Counted from the stretch's first letter, positions 8,296 to 17,494 are shown. The stretch: DNA of 64,000 nucleotides from Limnochorda sp. L945t (GCF_035593305.1 NZ_CP141615.1:186001-250000), one strand, 5' to 3'. Notes: generated by a model from the sequence alone, not told the origin. A program made the numbers and translations.

Positions 8296-9900
8296 TCACC
8301 GGCTTGCAGGGCCGTCGGCTACGTCCCACCGGGCAGCGTAAAACTCGAACGGCACGATGCCCGGGTCGGCGTTGACCAGACGCTTGCTGACGGCAGCCAG
8401 CATGTTGGGATAGTAAAGGAAGATGGCCGGCACCTTTTGCTGGAACAGCACTTGCAGCCGATCATAGAGCTCCTTGCGGCGCGCGGGGTCTTGTTCCCGG
8501 GCCGCCTGATCGATGATGGCGTCGACCTCGGGATCGGAATACCCGCCGAGGTTGTACTGCCCGCCGGTTCGAAACGTGGAGCTCACGTGATCGGGGTCGA
8601 AGGTATCGGTCCAACCGAGGAGCGCGAGATCATAGTCGTGCTTGAAAACGCGGCTCAGGAGGGTCGCGAAGTCGAGCCGCTGGATCTGCACCTGCACGCC
8701 CGCCGCCTGGAGCGTTGCCTGGATGATGCTCGCCGATTGCTCGCGCAGCGTGTTGCCCGTGGGCACCAGGAGTTGGAGAGTACGGGAGAAGTCCCACCCG
8801 GCCTCGCTGAGCAGCCGGCGCGCGCCCGCCGGGTCGTACGGGATGGGCTGGAGCGACTTGTTGATGTACGGGGTCACGGGCGAGAAAGGTCCCACGGCAG
8901 GGATCGCCTCGCCACGGTACAGCTGCTGCACCAGGAGCTTGAGATCCACTCCCCGGGCCAGGGCCTGCCGCACGCGGTCATCTTTCAAATAGGGCCGGGT
9001 GCTGTTGATCGCGATGAACTGATAGCCGAGCGACGGAGCGGTGACGGGCCGGAGGTTGGGAGCTCGCTTCACCATCTCCCAATCCTGCAAAGGCACCTCG
9101 CCGATGCCCGGGCCGGCCACGACGTCGATCTCTCCGTTGATGAGTGCCGCAGCGATCGAGGGCGCTCCGGCGATCCGGACCAGGATCCGGTCCACCCGGG
9201 CGGGTCCACGGTAATAACGGTCGTAGCGCTTCAATTCGATGTACTGGTCCTGGACGTAACGAACGAACTGGAAGGGCCCGCTGCCGACGGTTGGGTTCAA
9301 CAGGGCCGGAGCGCGCGACAGTTGCTGCGGTGTCAGGCCCTTCAACAGGTGCTCCGGGATGATGAAGACCCCTGTGCCCAGCTGTTCCAGGAAGCGCGCC
9401 GGGTCGACGGCCGTTCGGGTCGTGATGGCGATGGTGTGGGGGTCGATGACCCGCACGCCCTGGATGGCGTTGCCGGTCATCTTGCCCGTTTCGTCGAGCC
9501 CCTGGATGGCCTTGATGGCGTTACCCCGGTTGGTCTGGACTCCCGGAGTGGCGATGGTGCGGATGGTGAAGGCCACGTCGGATGCGGTCACCGGCTTGCC
9601 GTCGTGCCACGTGGCCTTGGGATCCAGGTGGAACGTGTACGTGCGCCCGTCCTTGGAAATCTCCCAGGAGCGCGCCAGGCGGGGGGCGAACGTCAAGTCA
9701 GGCTCCATCTCCACCAGCGTGTCGAAGATGAAGTGGACGACGAAGTACCCGTAGCTCGAGTCCGCGTTGATGGGGCTCAAGGTGCCCGGCCCGCTCCACA
9801 GGCCGACCCGGATCACCTTCTCTGCCGAAGCCGGCAGGGGGACGGCGGCCAGGATGCCGGTCAAGAGGGTCAGGGCCAGCAACCGTGATACGCGCTGCAT
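8296..9900 (-). CDS. ABC transporter substrate-binding protein, oligopeptide/nickel family (SBP_bac_5)
   Basis: A 534-residue extracytoplasmic solute-binding protein of the DppA/OppA type. The N-terminus is a classical signal peptide with a basic start, a Leu/Ala-rich core and an Ala-Ser-Ala cleavage site near residue 26. There is no lipobox cysteine, so it is predicted to be released rather than lipid-anchored, as in diderm bacteria. Family features include KDGRTYTFHL, LRPDVKWHDG-like (LDPKATWHDGKPVTASDV) and the C-terminal NLGGYSDPEVD. It lies downstream of two DppB/DppC-type permeases and upstream of two peptidases, so peptides are the likely ligand. ATG 9900 was chosen because the signal peptide begins there. 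Confidence 0.9.
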   Translation of the reverse strand: MQRVSRLLALTLLTGILAAVPLPASAEKVIRVGLWSGPGTLSPINADSSYGYFVVHFIFDTLVEMEPDLTFAPRLARSWEISKDGRTYTFHLDPKATWHDGKPVTASDVAFTIRTIATPGVQTNRGNAIKAIQGLDETGKMTGNAIQGVRVIDPHTIAITTRTAVDPARFLEQLGTGVFIIPEHLLKGLTPQQLSRAPALLNPTVGSGPFQFVRYVQDQYIELKRYDRYYRGPARVDRILVRIAGAPSIAAALINGEIDVVAGPGIGEVPLQDWEMVKRAPNLRPVTAPSLGYQFIAINSTRPYLKDDRVRQALARGVDLKLLVQQLYRGEAIPAVGPFSPVTPYINKSLQPIPYDPAGARRLLSEAGWDFSRTLQLLVPTGNTLREQSASIIQATLQAAGVQVQIQRLDFATLLSRVFKHDYDLALLGWTDTFDPDHVSSTFRTGGQYNLGGYSDPEVDAIIDQAAREQDPARRKELYDRLQVLFQQKVPAIFLYYPNMLAAVSKRLVNADPGIVPFEFYAARWDVADGPASR

Positions 9901-9971
9901 GACGAAACTCCAGCTCCTTTCTCGTGGATGCACGCTCGCGATGGACACTCCGGCATGGCGAAGCACGGCCG

Positions 9972-10904
9972 CTAAAGCTTGAGCCGCGGGTCGAGCGCGT
10001 CCCGTAGCCCGTCGCCGACGAAGTTGATGGAGAGGACGGCGAGCACGGTGAGCGCCCCGGCAGGGGCCCACAACCACGGCATCTGCTCGAGCACGGCCAT
10101 GGACTGTGCGTCGGTCAGCAAGTTGCCCCAGCTGGGAGTGGGCGGTTGCACCCCCATTCCGAGGAAACTCAAAGACGCTTCGATGACGATCGCCTGCGCG
10201 GTGAGGAAGGTGGCGGTCACCAGCACCGGCGCGAAAGCGTTGGGCAGCAGATGGAGGAAGAGGATGCGAGGGCCGCGGCAGCCGATGGCCCGCGCTGCCG
10301 TCACGAACTCTTGCTGCTTGAGGCGCAGCACCTCGGCTCGCACCAGGCGGGCCACCTGCGGCCAGCCGAGCAGGCCGAGCACCAGCACGACGTTGGTGAG
10401 CCCAGGGCCCAGCACGCTCACCAGGACGAGGATCAACATGAGGAGTGGAAAGGCCAGCACCATGTCGGTCACCCGCATGATGGCCGCGTCCACCGCTCCG
10501 CCGGCCCACCCGGCGATGCCGCCGAGCAGCGTACCCAGCACCACGTTGATGGCGACCGCCGATACCCCGACGAGCAGCGACACGCGAGAGGCGTAGAGGA
10601 GGCGGCTCAGCACGTCCCGGCCGACCGCATCCGTGCCGAACGGGTGCGCGGCGGACGGAGGCGCTCCGAAGGCCGTGGGGTCGAGGGCGTACGGATCGTG
10701 CGGCGAGAGGGCCGGCGCCAGGGCCGCCGCGAGGGCGATGAGCAGCAGGACCACCAAGCTGGCCACGGCCGGGCGGTGGCGCAGAAAACGCCTCGCCGCC
10801 ACCGCGCCGAAGCTCTCGGTGCGGGCGGCCGCTGCCGGGAGCGCCGAGCCGGCGACTTCAGGGCGGAAGGTGGCTGCCATCGGCGGGGTGGGGGAAGCAT
10901 CCAC
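9972..10904 (-). CDS. ABC transporter permease, DppC/OppC type
   Basis: A 310-residue inner-membrane permease with an N-terminal segment, about six transmembrane helices and the EAA loop (EFVTAARAIGCRGPRILFLHLLP). It ends with the typical NFVGDGLRDALDPRLK. GTG 10904 is taken as start: a TAGGAG lies 10 bases upstream, just past the DppB stop at 10918; ATG 10880 is an alternative. It forms a heterodimeric channel with the DppB-type protein before it. No ATPase gene accompanies it here. Confidence 0.9.
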   Translation of the reverse strand: MDASPTPPMAATFRPEVAGSALPAAAARTESFGAVAARRFLRHRPAVASLVVLLLIALAAALAPALSPHDPYALDPTAFGAPPSAAHPFGTDAVGRDVLSRLLYASRVSLLVGVSAVAINVVLGTLLGGIAGWAGGAVDAAIMRVTDMVLAFPLLMLILVLVSVLGPGLTNVVLVLGLLGWPQVARLVRAEVLRLKQQEFVTAARAIGCRGPRILFLHLLPNAFAPVLVTATFLTAQAIVIEASLSFLGMGVQPPTPSWGNLLTDAQSMAVLEQMPWLWAPAGALTVLAVLSINFVGDGLRDALDPRLKL

Positions 10905-10917
10905 GGTGAGCACGCTC

Positions 10918-11868
10918 CTACTCGTACCGAATGCGGGGATCGATGGCGGCGTACAGCACGTCGGCCAGGAGGCCACCGGCGAGCACGGCGACCGCGGCCA
11001 GAAGGTTGAGGGCCATCAGGGTGGGGTAGTCCCGCTGCAGGATGGCCTGGATCGACAGAGATCCCATCCCCGGCCACTGGAAGACCTGCTCGGTGACGAC
11101 TGCTCCGCCGATGAGGGCCGGGAGCTGCAACCCGGCCATGGTCACGACGGGGAGCAGGCTGTTTTTCAACGCGTGCCGGAAGATGACCGCGCCTTGCGGG
11201 AGGCCTTTGGCGCGGGCCGTGCGAACGTAATCCTGCCGCAGCACCTCCAGGGTGCTCGATCGCACCAGCCTCAGCACCAGGCCCACGTTGGACAACGCCA
11301 GCACCAGGGCCGGCAAGGCGAGGTGCCGGAGGAGGTCCAGGAGATCGAAGGGGCCGCCGAGCGTCGTCATGCCCCCGGTGGGCAACCACCCGAGTTTCAA
11401 GGCGAACCCGTAGATCGACACGAGCGACAGGAAGAACGTCGGCAACGAGACGCCCAGCAGGCCAGCGAAGCCCGAGAGGTAGTCCACCCAGGTGTAGGGA
11501 TGGACGGCCGAGAGCACGCCGAGCGGCAACGCCGCCGCGTAGGCGACGAGGTAGCTGGTGCCCATGAGGAGCAAACTGGGGCCCACGCGCTCGGCGATCC
11601 GCCGGGCCACGGGCTCCGAGGTGGTATAGGAGTAGCCGAGGTTGCCGTGCAGCGTCTCGCCTGCCCACCGCACGTAACGCACGAAAAAGGGCTGGTCCAG
11701 GCCCAGGGCCTGGCGGCGCGCCGCCCGGTCGGCCTCGCTCATCGACGGGTTGATCAGCAGGTCCACGGCATCGCCGGGAGCCAGGTTGACGATGGCATAG
11801 TTGAGCAAGGTGATGCCGATCAGTACCGGCACCATGACGGCCAGCCGGCGCAGCACGTAACGGGTCAC
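10918..11868 (-). CDS. ABC transporter permease, DppB/OppB type
   Basis: A 316-residue membrane permease. It begins VTRYVLRRLAVMVPVL, the usual first helix of DppB proteins, has about six membrane helices and an EAA loop (DYVRTARAKGLPQGAVIFRH), and ends DVLYAAIDPRIRYE. GTG 11868 overlaps the TGA of the IclR gene by four bases (GTGA) and has GGAGGG upstream, so regulator and transporter are translationally coupled. The substrate is probably a peptide, given the family and the downstream peptidases. Confidence 0.92.
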   Translation of the reverse strand: MTRYVLRRLAVMVPVLIGITLLNYAIVNLAPGDAVDLLINPSMSEADRAARRQALGLDQPFFVRYVRWAGETLHGNLGYSYTTSEPVARRIAERVGPSLLLMGTSYLVAYAAALPLGVLSAVHPYTWVDYLSGFAGLLGVSLPTFFLSLVSIYGFALKLGWLPTGGMTTLGGPFDLLDLLRHLALPALVLALSNVGLVLRLVRSSTLEVLRQDYVRTARAKGLPQGAVIFRHALKNSLLPVVTMAGLQLPALIGGAVVTEQVFQWPGMGSLSIQAILQRDYPTLMALNLLAAVAVLAGGLLADVLYAAIDPRIRYE

Positions 11869-12749
11869 CGGGCGCCCTCCTCGCCGTCGGCGCCGGGGAT
11901 GGCCGGGACGGCTGCCCTCGCGCCGAGCCGGTTGGAGATCTCCCGGGCGGCGGCCGCGACCATCTCCCCGTACCGTGCGAGGACGGGATCGGGCAGGCGC
12001 ACGGTCGGCCCGGCGATGCTCAAGGCGCCTACGGCCTGAAGCGCCCATGTCCCGCCGTCCGCAGACGGCGAAGGGCCTGCGGCGAAGATGGGGGCGCCCA
12101 CGGCCCGCGCGCCCAGGTCCACGTCCTCGTCGCTGATCGCGTAGCCCCGTTGCCGGATGACGTCCAGCTCGCGGCGCAGCGCTTCGGGGTCCTCGACCGT
12201 GCGGCGGGTGTACCGCGGCAGCCGGGGCAACGCGCGGAGGACCTGCTCCTGCTGCTCCGGCGGCAGGAAGGCCAGGATGGCCCTCGGGCATGCCCCTGCG
12301 TGGAGGGGATACCGTCCACCCACCCGCGCGGTCAGGCGCACCGGATGCGGGCTCTCGCGCACGTCCACGATGACGGCCTCCAGCCCCTCCCGGGCGGCCA
12401 GGTGGACGGACTCTCCCGTCGCCATGGCCAGCCGATCCAGGGTCGGAGAGGCCTCCCGTACCAGCTGCAGGCCATCGCGGGCCATTGCCGCCAGGACGAG
12501 CAGACCCGAACCGAGACGGTAGAGGGAGCCGCCGGGGTCCTGGTCGACCAGGCGATGGCGCTCGAGCGTCTTGAGGAGCCGGAAGACCTGGTTTTTGGTC
12601 AGCTGCAGACGGTGGGCGAGCTCGGTGATCCCCGCCGCCCGGCCGGGCATGTGGCCGAGGGTCAGGAGCAGCCGTACCGCCTTGTCCACGCTGGCTATGG
12701 CGTATGCGTCCGGTGGCCGCCGCCGGCGGCTACCTCCGGTCGTCGGCAA
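11865..12749 (-). CDS. IclR-family transcriptional regulator
   Basis: An N-terminal winged helix-turn-helix (ITELAHRLQLTKNQVFRLLKTL) and a C-terminal IclR effector domain (GESVHLAAREG, PLHAGACPRAILAFL, GYAISDEDVDLGARAVGAPIF). TTG 12749 is chosen as start because GGGAGG and GAGAGG lie upstream and a palindromic operator sits further upstream at 12804-12816; the frame itself stays open to 12902. It is the first gene of the operon with the peptide-type ABC genes and the two peptidases and probably controls it. About 294 residues. Confidence 0.85.
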   Translation of the reverse strand: MPTTGGSRRRRPPDAYAIASVDKAVRLLLTLGHMPGRAAGITELAHRLQLTKNQVFRLLKTLERHRLVDQDPGGSLYRLGSGLLVLAAMARDGLQLVREASPTLDRLAMATGESVHLAAREGLEAVIVDVRESPHPVRLTARVGGRYPLHAGACPRAILAFLPPEQQEQVLRALPRLPRYTRRTVEDPEALRRELDVIRQRGYAISDEDVDLGARAVGAPIFAAGPSPSADGGTWALQAVGALSIAGPTVRLPDPVLARYGEMVAAAAREISNRLGARAAVPAIPGADGEEGAR

Positions 12750-12803
12750 GCCTCTCGTGCCTCCCGTGGGGACATCGACCGATCGCCAGGCGTTTGGAAA
12801 CCT

Positions 12804-12816
12804 AAAACAGTGTTTT
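12804..12816. promoter_or_regulatory. Palindromic operator AAAACAGTGTTTT (IclR-type)
   Basis: A perfect odd-centred palindrome lies 54 bases upstream of the chosen IclR start. It closely resembles the AAAACA-TGTTTT boxes bound by KdgR-type IclR proteins, so autoregulation of the downstream operon is likely. The rest of 12750-12951 shows no gene. Confidence 0.6.
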
Positions 12817-12951
12817 ATGCGCCTGAAGATTGCGGGGAGCTTCGACGACACGCCACCGGTTCCTGCCGGCAAGATGAATAACCATGCACCAATCCCTGGC
12901 ACATCCCGTGTACGGTATACCGGAGGGCACGCGGCAGCGGCTCAGCAGACC

Positions 12952-13707
12952 TCAGGCCGTGATCGTCTGGATCCCGAGCTGCTGGAGCCTCGCCAGGAAG
13001 TCGTGGGGGGCGCTGGAGTCGGTGACGAGGCGGTGCATGCGCTCCACCGGCGCGATGATGGCGGGGGTCACCTTGCCGAGTTTGGAGTGATCGGCGACCA
13101 CCCACACCTCTTTGGCTTGCTCGATGAACGTGCGGTTGACGTGGGCCTCGGCGGGATTGTACGTGGTGAGGCCGTACTCAACGGACAGGCCGTCCACGCC
13201 GACGACGGCCACGTCCAAACGAAACTCCCGGATGGCCCGCTCGGCCGTGTGCCCGACCATCTCGAACGATCGGCCTCGCAACGCCCCTCCGGTCACGAAG
13301 ACCTCGGTCTCGGGAGAACTGGCCAGGTCTGCCGCTACGTTGACGGCACTCGTCACGACGGTGACCTTGCGGCCCCGCAGCGCCCGTACGAACTGCGCCA
13401 CCGTGGTGCCGCCGGTGCAACCCACGACCTGGCCGTCCTGCACCATGGAAGCTGCCACCGCCCCGATCCTCCGCTTCTCGGGCAAGAAGGCGGTGACCTT
13501 GAAGTGGTAGGGAAGCTCGTCGGACTGATCGGCGAGGGAGGCTCCGCCGTGGGTCCGGCGCAAGAGCCCGCTCTCTCCGAGCTCCTGGAGGTCCCGGCGG
13601 ATGGTCGCCTCCGAAACTCCCAGCAAGGCGGCCAGCTCCGCGACGCTGGCCGCGCCGCGCCGGGCGATCTCGCTCAAGATGCGGTCGTGGCGTTCGGGTT
13701 TGATCAT
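12952..13707 (-). CDS. DeoR/GlpR-family transcriptional regulator
   Basis: A 251-residue repressor with an N-terminal DeoR helix-turn-helix (SVAELAALLGVSEATIRRDL then LRRTHGGA) and a C-terminal sugar-phosphate sensing domain (GCTGGTTVAQF, TVVTSAVNVAADLA, VVGVDGLSVEYGLTTYN, VADHSKLGK). ATG 13707 matches the family start; the ribosome binding site is weak. No catabolic partner follows it on its strand, so it may act on the sugar genes that begin at 15929 or elsewhere. Members of the family bind phosphorylated sugars. Confidence 0.9.
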   Translation of the reverse strand: MIKPERHDRILSEIARRGAASVAELAALLGVSEATIRRDLQELGESGLLRRTHGGASLADQSDELPYHFKVTAFLPEKRRIGAVAASMVQDGQVVGCTGGTTVAQFVRALRGRKVTVVTSAVNVAADLASSPETEVFVTGGALRGRSFEMVGHTAERAIREFRLDVAVVGVDGLSVEYGLTTYNPAEAHVNRTFIEQAKEVWVVADHSKLGKVTPAIIAPVERMHRLVTDSSAPHDFLARLQQLGIQTITA

Positions 13708-13738
13708 GGCGTCGCACCTGCCCGGCTGGCCCCTGCAG

Positions 13739-13767
13739 ATCTTATCACGTTCACGCAAAGCGTGCAA
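13739..13767 (-). promoter_or_regulatory. Promoter of the DeoR regulator gene
   Basis: On the minus strand TTGCAC (13762-13767) and TAAGAT (13739-13744) are exactly 17 bases apart, 32 bases from the start codon. The spacer contains an imperfect inverted repeat, TTCACGC-AAA-GCGTGCAA on the plus strand, that could be the repressor's own operator. Confidence 0.6.
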
Positions 13768-13780
13768 CACCGCGCACCTG

Positions 13781-13812
13781 CGTGGGACTTTCGAGCAGAC
13801 TCGAGCATCTCC
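13781..13812 (-). repeat. Copy 2 of a shared upstream element (GCTYG-N5-GCTYG)
   Basis: On the minus strand this stretch carries GCTCG-N5-GCTCG. It matches at about 22 of 29 positions the element at 1801-1830 in front of the GntR regulator, where GCTTG-N5-GCTTG appears. Both copies lie between a preceding gene's stop and the promoter of a regulator gene. The 10-base repeat spacing suits binding on one DNA face. Confidence 0.4.
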
Positions 13813-13858
13813 GTGCCACGGCGGCCGGCACGGCCGAGGCCGGCGTCGCTCCCGGAGA

Positions 13859-15790
13859 TCACCGGCGGGATGCGTACAGGCGCTGGTACATCAGGTACGA
13901 CCGGTACACCTTCTGGACGTACGTGCGCGTCTGTTCGAAGGGGATCCGCTCCACGAAGAGATCGACATCGTCGCCGGCCCCCAGTGCCTGCAACCACCCG
14001 CTCACCCTGCCGGGCCCGGCGTGATAGGCGGCCGAGGCCAGCCTGACGTCGCCGAAACGGCGGTACAGCTCGGCGGCGTACGCGCCCGCCAGGCGCACGT
14101 TGATCTCGGGAACGAAGAGGCCGGCGGGATCCGGCGGGTCGAACCGGCGGGAGGCCGCTACCTCGGCGGCCGTGGGCAGGAGGATCTGCATGAGCCCGTA
14201 GGCGTCGGCGACGGACAGCGCCTGCGGTTCGAAGGCGCTTTCTTCCCGCATGATGGCGAACAGCCACAACGGGTCGACTCCCTCCTGGGAGGCGACCTGC
14301 TCCACGAGCGCCCGGTACGGCCGCGGGAACATTCCCTCAAGTACCCAGCGTTCCTGGTAGTAAACGGGGGCCACCCGCAACAGCTGGGCCAGGTGGTCCA
14401 TGGCGGGGCGAAGCCAGCCGAGTTCGATCTCCCAGCGGGCCAGGGCGGCGAGGCGGGCAACCGTGGGGCGAGAGTGGACCAGGTAGCGCAGCTCGAGCGT
14501 GGCCTCCCGCTCCAGGCCGCGGTGGTAGGCGGCGTCGAGGGCCTCCAGCGAGGAGTCGGACGGCGCTGCAGCGGCAGAGACGGCCGGGCCGCCCGGAGGC
14601 CCCAGCACGCCCGAGAGCTCGGCGGCGGCCGGCTCCCACCGCTCGGCCGCCAGCAGGGCCTGGTAAGAGAGCGGATGGAGGCGAACCAGGCGGCGCAACG
14701 TCGAGGCGAGCGTCGCGCCGGGATCCCCCTCGGGGGAGGGAGCGGCCTGCATCCACTTTGCCCGCCAGAAGAGATATGTCGCGTCTTGAGGCGCCTGCTC
14801 TCCCAGGCGGTCCAGGGCCCAGACTGCCGTTTCCCGGTCGTGCGGGTAGCTCCAGGCCAGAAGTGCTCGGAGGGCCTCGTCCCGGCCGGAAGTCGCGCGG
14901 GTAGCGGCCTCGTGGCGGGCCAGGTACTCCCTGACCCCCCTCAGGTCGCGCTTTTCGAGCCGGAGCCGGACGAGCTCCAGCAGCGCGTCGCCCGCCGGCT
15001 CCGTCCCGCGGGCCTCTTCGATGAGCTGCTCCAGGGAGTCTGTGGCCGCCTCCTCCTGCCCCTGCCGTACCTGCTCGTCGGCCAGCGCGAGCCTCAGCCG
15101 CAGGATCGCCTCCCGCTCCTGCGGGCTCTGGGGCGGCCGTTGCCCCGCGCGGTCGAGGGCCTGGCGGACCAGCGCCAGGCGGGCATCGTGCCGCGCCAGT
15201 CGATCCAGGGCGGCGGCGAGCTGGGCTGCCACCTGGGCGGCGTGCGGGCTTTCGAGGAGGGAGGGGCGGGAAAGGATGGAGACCGCCTGCTGCGCTCTCC
15301 CGAACCGGATCAGCAGCCCGGAGTACCGTAACAACTGTTGCCGGCCTCGAGCGGTCCGGGCGTCCATGAAGGGATGCAGCTGCTCGAGACGGGCCAGCAC
15401 CTGGTCTCTCAGGGGCCCGCGAAAGAGGATGGCGTACCCCTGGAGTGCGTCCATCCACACGTCGGCGGCCTCTTCGGGCTCTTCCGCCACCTCCAGGGCC
15501 TCGGCGAGCGCCAGCCGGGCATCCAGCACGTCGTCGCCCACGGCAGCCCGGAGAGCCTGCCGGGCGTGCTCCACCGCGGCCCGGGCGCGCCGCTCTTCCA
15601 GCGCCTGATGAGCCTGCATGAAGGATGCCTGGAAGGCCTGGTATCCGGTCACGGGCTCGGGGACCGACGCAGCCGGCGCCGGCCGGGTCGGGCCGGATAC
15701 GGCCAGGGCAGCCACGATCGCGGCGACGACGTGGGCGGTGATGCGGGGGCTCGTCCGCGCGAAACGAGGGCTCGTGCGCAAGGCCAACAC
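13859..15790 (-). CDS. Soluble lytic murein transglycosylase, Slt70-like
   Basis: A 643-residue exported protein: an Ala-rich signal peptide (residues 1 to about 40), a long all-helical TPR-like superhelix, and a C-terminal SLT domain. The catalytic Glu lies in FAIMREESAFEP, followed by GLMQILLPTA, AYHAGPGRV and ERIPFEQTRTYV, all diagnostic. It cleaves peptidoglycan glycan strands and releases 1,6-anhydro products. Slt70-type proteins with this superhelix are mainly periplasmic enzymes of diderm bacteria. The start is GTG 15790 with only a weak ribosome binding site. Upstream it faces the FGGY kinase gene divergently, with 138 bases between them and no clear promoter there. Confidence 0.9.
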   Translation of the reverse strand: MLALRTSPRFARTSPRITAHVVAAIVAALAVSGPTRPAPAASVPEPVTGYQAFQASFMQAHQALEERRARAAVEHARQALRAAVGDDVLDARLALAEALEVAEEPEEAADVWMDALQGYAILFRGPLRDQVLARLEQLHPFMDARTARGRQQLLRYSGLLIRFGRAQQAVSILSRPSLLESPHAAQVAAQLAAALDRLARHDARLALVRQALDRAGQRPPQSPQEREAILRLRLALADEQVRQGQEEAATDSLEQLIEEARGTEPAGDALLELVRLRLEKRDLRGVREYLARHEAATRATSGRDEALRALLAWSYPHDRETAVWALDRLGEQAPQDATYLFWRAKWMQAAPSPEGDPGATLASTLRRLVRLHPLSYQALLAAERWEPAAAELSGVLGPPGGPAVSAAAAPSDSSLEALDAAYHRGLEREATLELRYLVHSRPTVARLAALARWEIELGWLRPAMDHLAQLLRVAPVYYQERWVLEGMFPRPYRALVEQVASQEGVDPLWLFAIMREESAFEPQALSVADAYGLMQILLPTAAEVAASRRFDPPDPAGLFVPEINVRLAGAYAAELYRRFGDVRLASAAYHAGPGRVSGWLQALGAGDDVDLFVERIPFEQTRTYVQKVYRSYLMYQRLYASRR

Positions 15791-15928
15791 CTATCCGGGA
15801 GCTTCGGCAGCGGGGGGCATGGTTCATGTCGGACCCGCCGTGGCAAAGTATGGGAGGCCGAGGCCACGGCATGGCAGGAGTGCGTCGGTACTGCCGGGAA
15901 TGCCCCTGCGGCGGGAGGAGGCCGCCGG

Positions 15929-17494
15929 ATGAGCGCCGGCCCGTTCATCTTGACCATCGACGTCGGCACCACCGCATGCAAGGCGGTGATGTTCGACGCC
16001 ACGGGGCGGCCGGTGGGCCAGGGGGAGCAAGAGTACCCCACTTACCATCCCCGGCCCCTGTGGGCCGAGCAGGACCCCGAGGACTGGTGGCAGGCGTGCA
16101 TAGCCGCGGTGCGCCGCGCGCTCGCGCACATGGAGCGAGCGGGGGCGTACCGGGGCGAGGTGCCGCCGGACGTGGCGGCTATCGGGCTCAGCTCGCAGCG
16201 GGAGACGGTCGCCCTCGTCGACTTCGACGGCCGGCCCCTGGCCAGGGCGATCTCGTGGATGGACAGGCGGGGAGCGGCCCAGGTCCAGGCGCTGGCCCGG
16301 AGGCTCGGCGCGCAAAGGATTCACCGGCACACGGGCATGGTGCCGGACGCGACCTTCACGCTGGCCAAGCTCCTGTGGATGCGGGAGCACGAGCCCGAGC
16401 TCTTGCGCCGCGCCGCCTACCTGCTCCAACCGAGGGACCTGGTCGTCCACCGGCTGACCGGCCGGTTCGTCACGGACCCGTCGCTCGCCTCGCGCACCAT
16501 GATGTGGGACTCCCTGGCAGGGCGGTGGTGGGGGGCTGCGTTCGACGAGGCCGGCATCGACCCCGGGCGGTTTCCCCCCGTGGTGGCCTCTCACGAGCGA
16601 GCCGGGAACCTGACCCCGGAGGCTGCCCAGGCGCTGGGGCTGCGAGCCGGCGTGCCCGTGGTGACGGGGGGCGGCGACCGGTGCCTGGAGGCCCTGGGCG
16701 TGGCGCTCGGGCCGGGAGAGGCGATGGAATCCACCGGCACGACGTCCAACGTGTCGACGGTGGTGCCGGAGGCGGTAGGCCGGGGGGGACGCGTCCCCGG
16801 CCTCCTGTACACGGTGCACGTGCTGCCCGGCCACTGGCTGGTCGAGCAGGGGCTCAACGCCACGGGCGCCATCCTGCGGTGGCTCCGGGAGCTCGCGTTC
16901 GGGGAGGAGCGACGGAGGCTGGAGCGGGAAGGGAAGGACGTTTACGACGCGATGAGCGAGGAGGCCGGAGAGGTCCCGCCCGGAGCCGACGGTCTCTTCC
17001 TGCTCCCGTACTTCATGGGGGCTCGTGCGCCGCGCTGGCAACCTCAGGCGAGGGGAGCCGCCATCGGGCTCACCCTCGAGCACACCCGCGCTCACCTGGT
17101 CCGGGCAGCCATGGAGAGCGTCGCGCTGGAGCTGAGGGCGTGCCGGCAGGTGCTCGAGAGCGCCGGCATTGACGTGAGCCGCATCGTGGCCATGGGAGGC
17201 GGGGCCCGGAGCCCGTTGTGGCTGCAGATCAAGGCGGCCGCGGTCGAGCGGCCCGTGATCGTGCCGCGGCTCGGCCTGGCCGCGTCCCTCGGGGCCATGG
17301 TCCTGGCCGGGTGGGGCGTCGGGCTGTGGCGCGATCCCCTGGAGGCGGCGCGGGCGTTCAACCCGCCGGAGCGGGAGGTGGCGGTGAATCCGTCGCTGTC
17401 GGCCGCTTACCGTACGCTTGCGGAGCGCTACGAACGGCTCGTGCAGGTCATGATGCCGGTTTACTCCGAATTGTGGGATCCGGAGCAGGGCTGA
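15929..17494 (+). CDS. FGGY-family carbohydrate kinase (xylulokinase-like)
   Basis: A 521-residue two-domain sugar kinase. The N-terminal ATPase-fold motif is ILTIDVGTTACKAVMFD; further motifs are GLSSQRETVALVD, the catalytic-region motif TGGGDRCLEALG, STGTTSNVST, and the C-terminal MGGGARSPLWLQIKA typical of FGGY kinases. ATG 15929 has GGGAGGAG 9 bases upstream. It phosphorylates a pentulose, hexulose or cyclitol-derived keto sugar; similarity is nearest xylulokinase, but the substrate cannot be read from sequence. The next gene, 10 bases on, is a double TIM-barrel isomerase-aldolase, so phosphorylation followed by aldol cleavage is plausible. Confidence 0.9.
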   Translation: MSAGPFILTIDVGTTACKAVMFDATGRPVGQGEQEYPTYHPRPLWAEQDPEDWWQACIAAVRRALAHMERAGAYRGEVPPDVAAIGLSSQRETVALVDFDGRPLARAISWMDRRGAAQVQALARRLGAQRIHRHTGMVPDATFTLAKLLWMREHEPELLRRAAYLLQPRDLVVHRLTGRFVTDPSLASRTMMWDSLAGRWWGAAFDEAGIDPGRFPPVVASHERAGNLTPEAAQALGLRAGVPVVTGGGDRCLEALGVALGPGEAMESTGTTSNVSTVVPEAVGRGGRVPGLLYTVHVLPGHWLVEQGLNATGAILRWLRELAFGEERRRLEREGKDVYDAMSEEAGEVPPGADGLFLLPYFMGARAPRWQPQARGAAIGLTLEHTRAHLVRAAMESVALELRACRQVLESAGIDVSRIVAMGGGARSPLWLQIKAAAVERPVIVPRLGLAASLGAMVLAGWGVGLWRDPLEAARAFNPPEREVAVNPSLSAAYRTLAERYERLVQVMMPVYSELWDPEQG

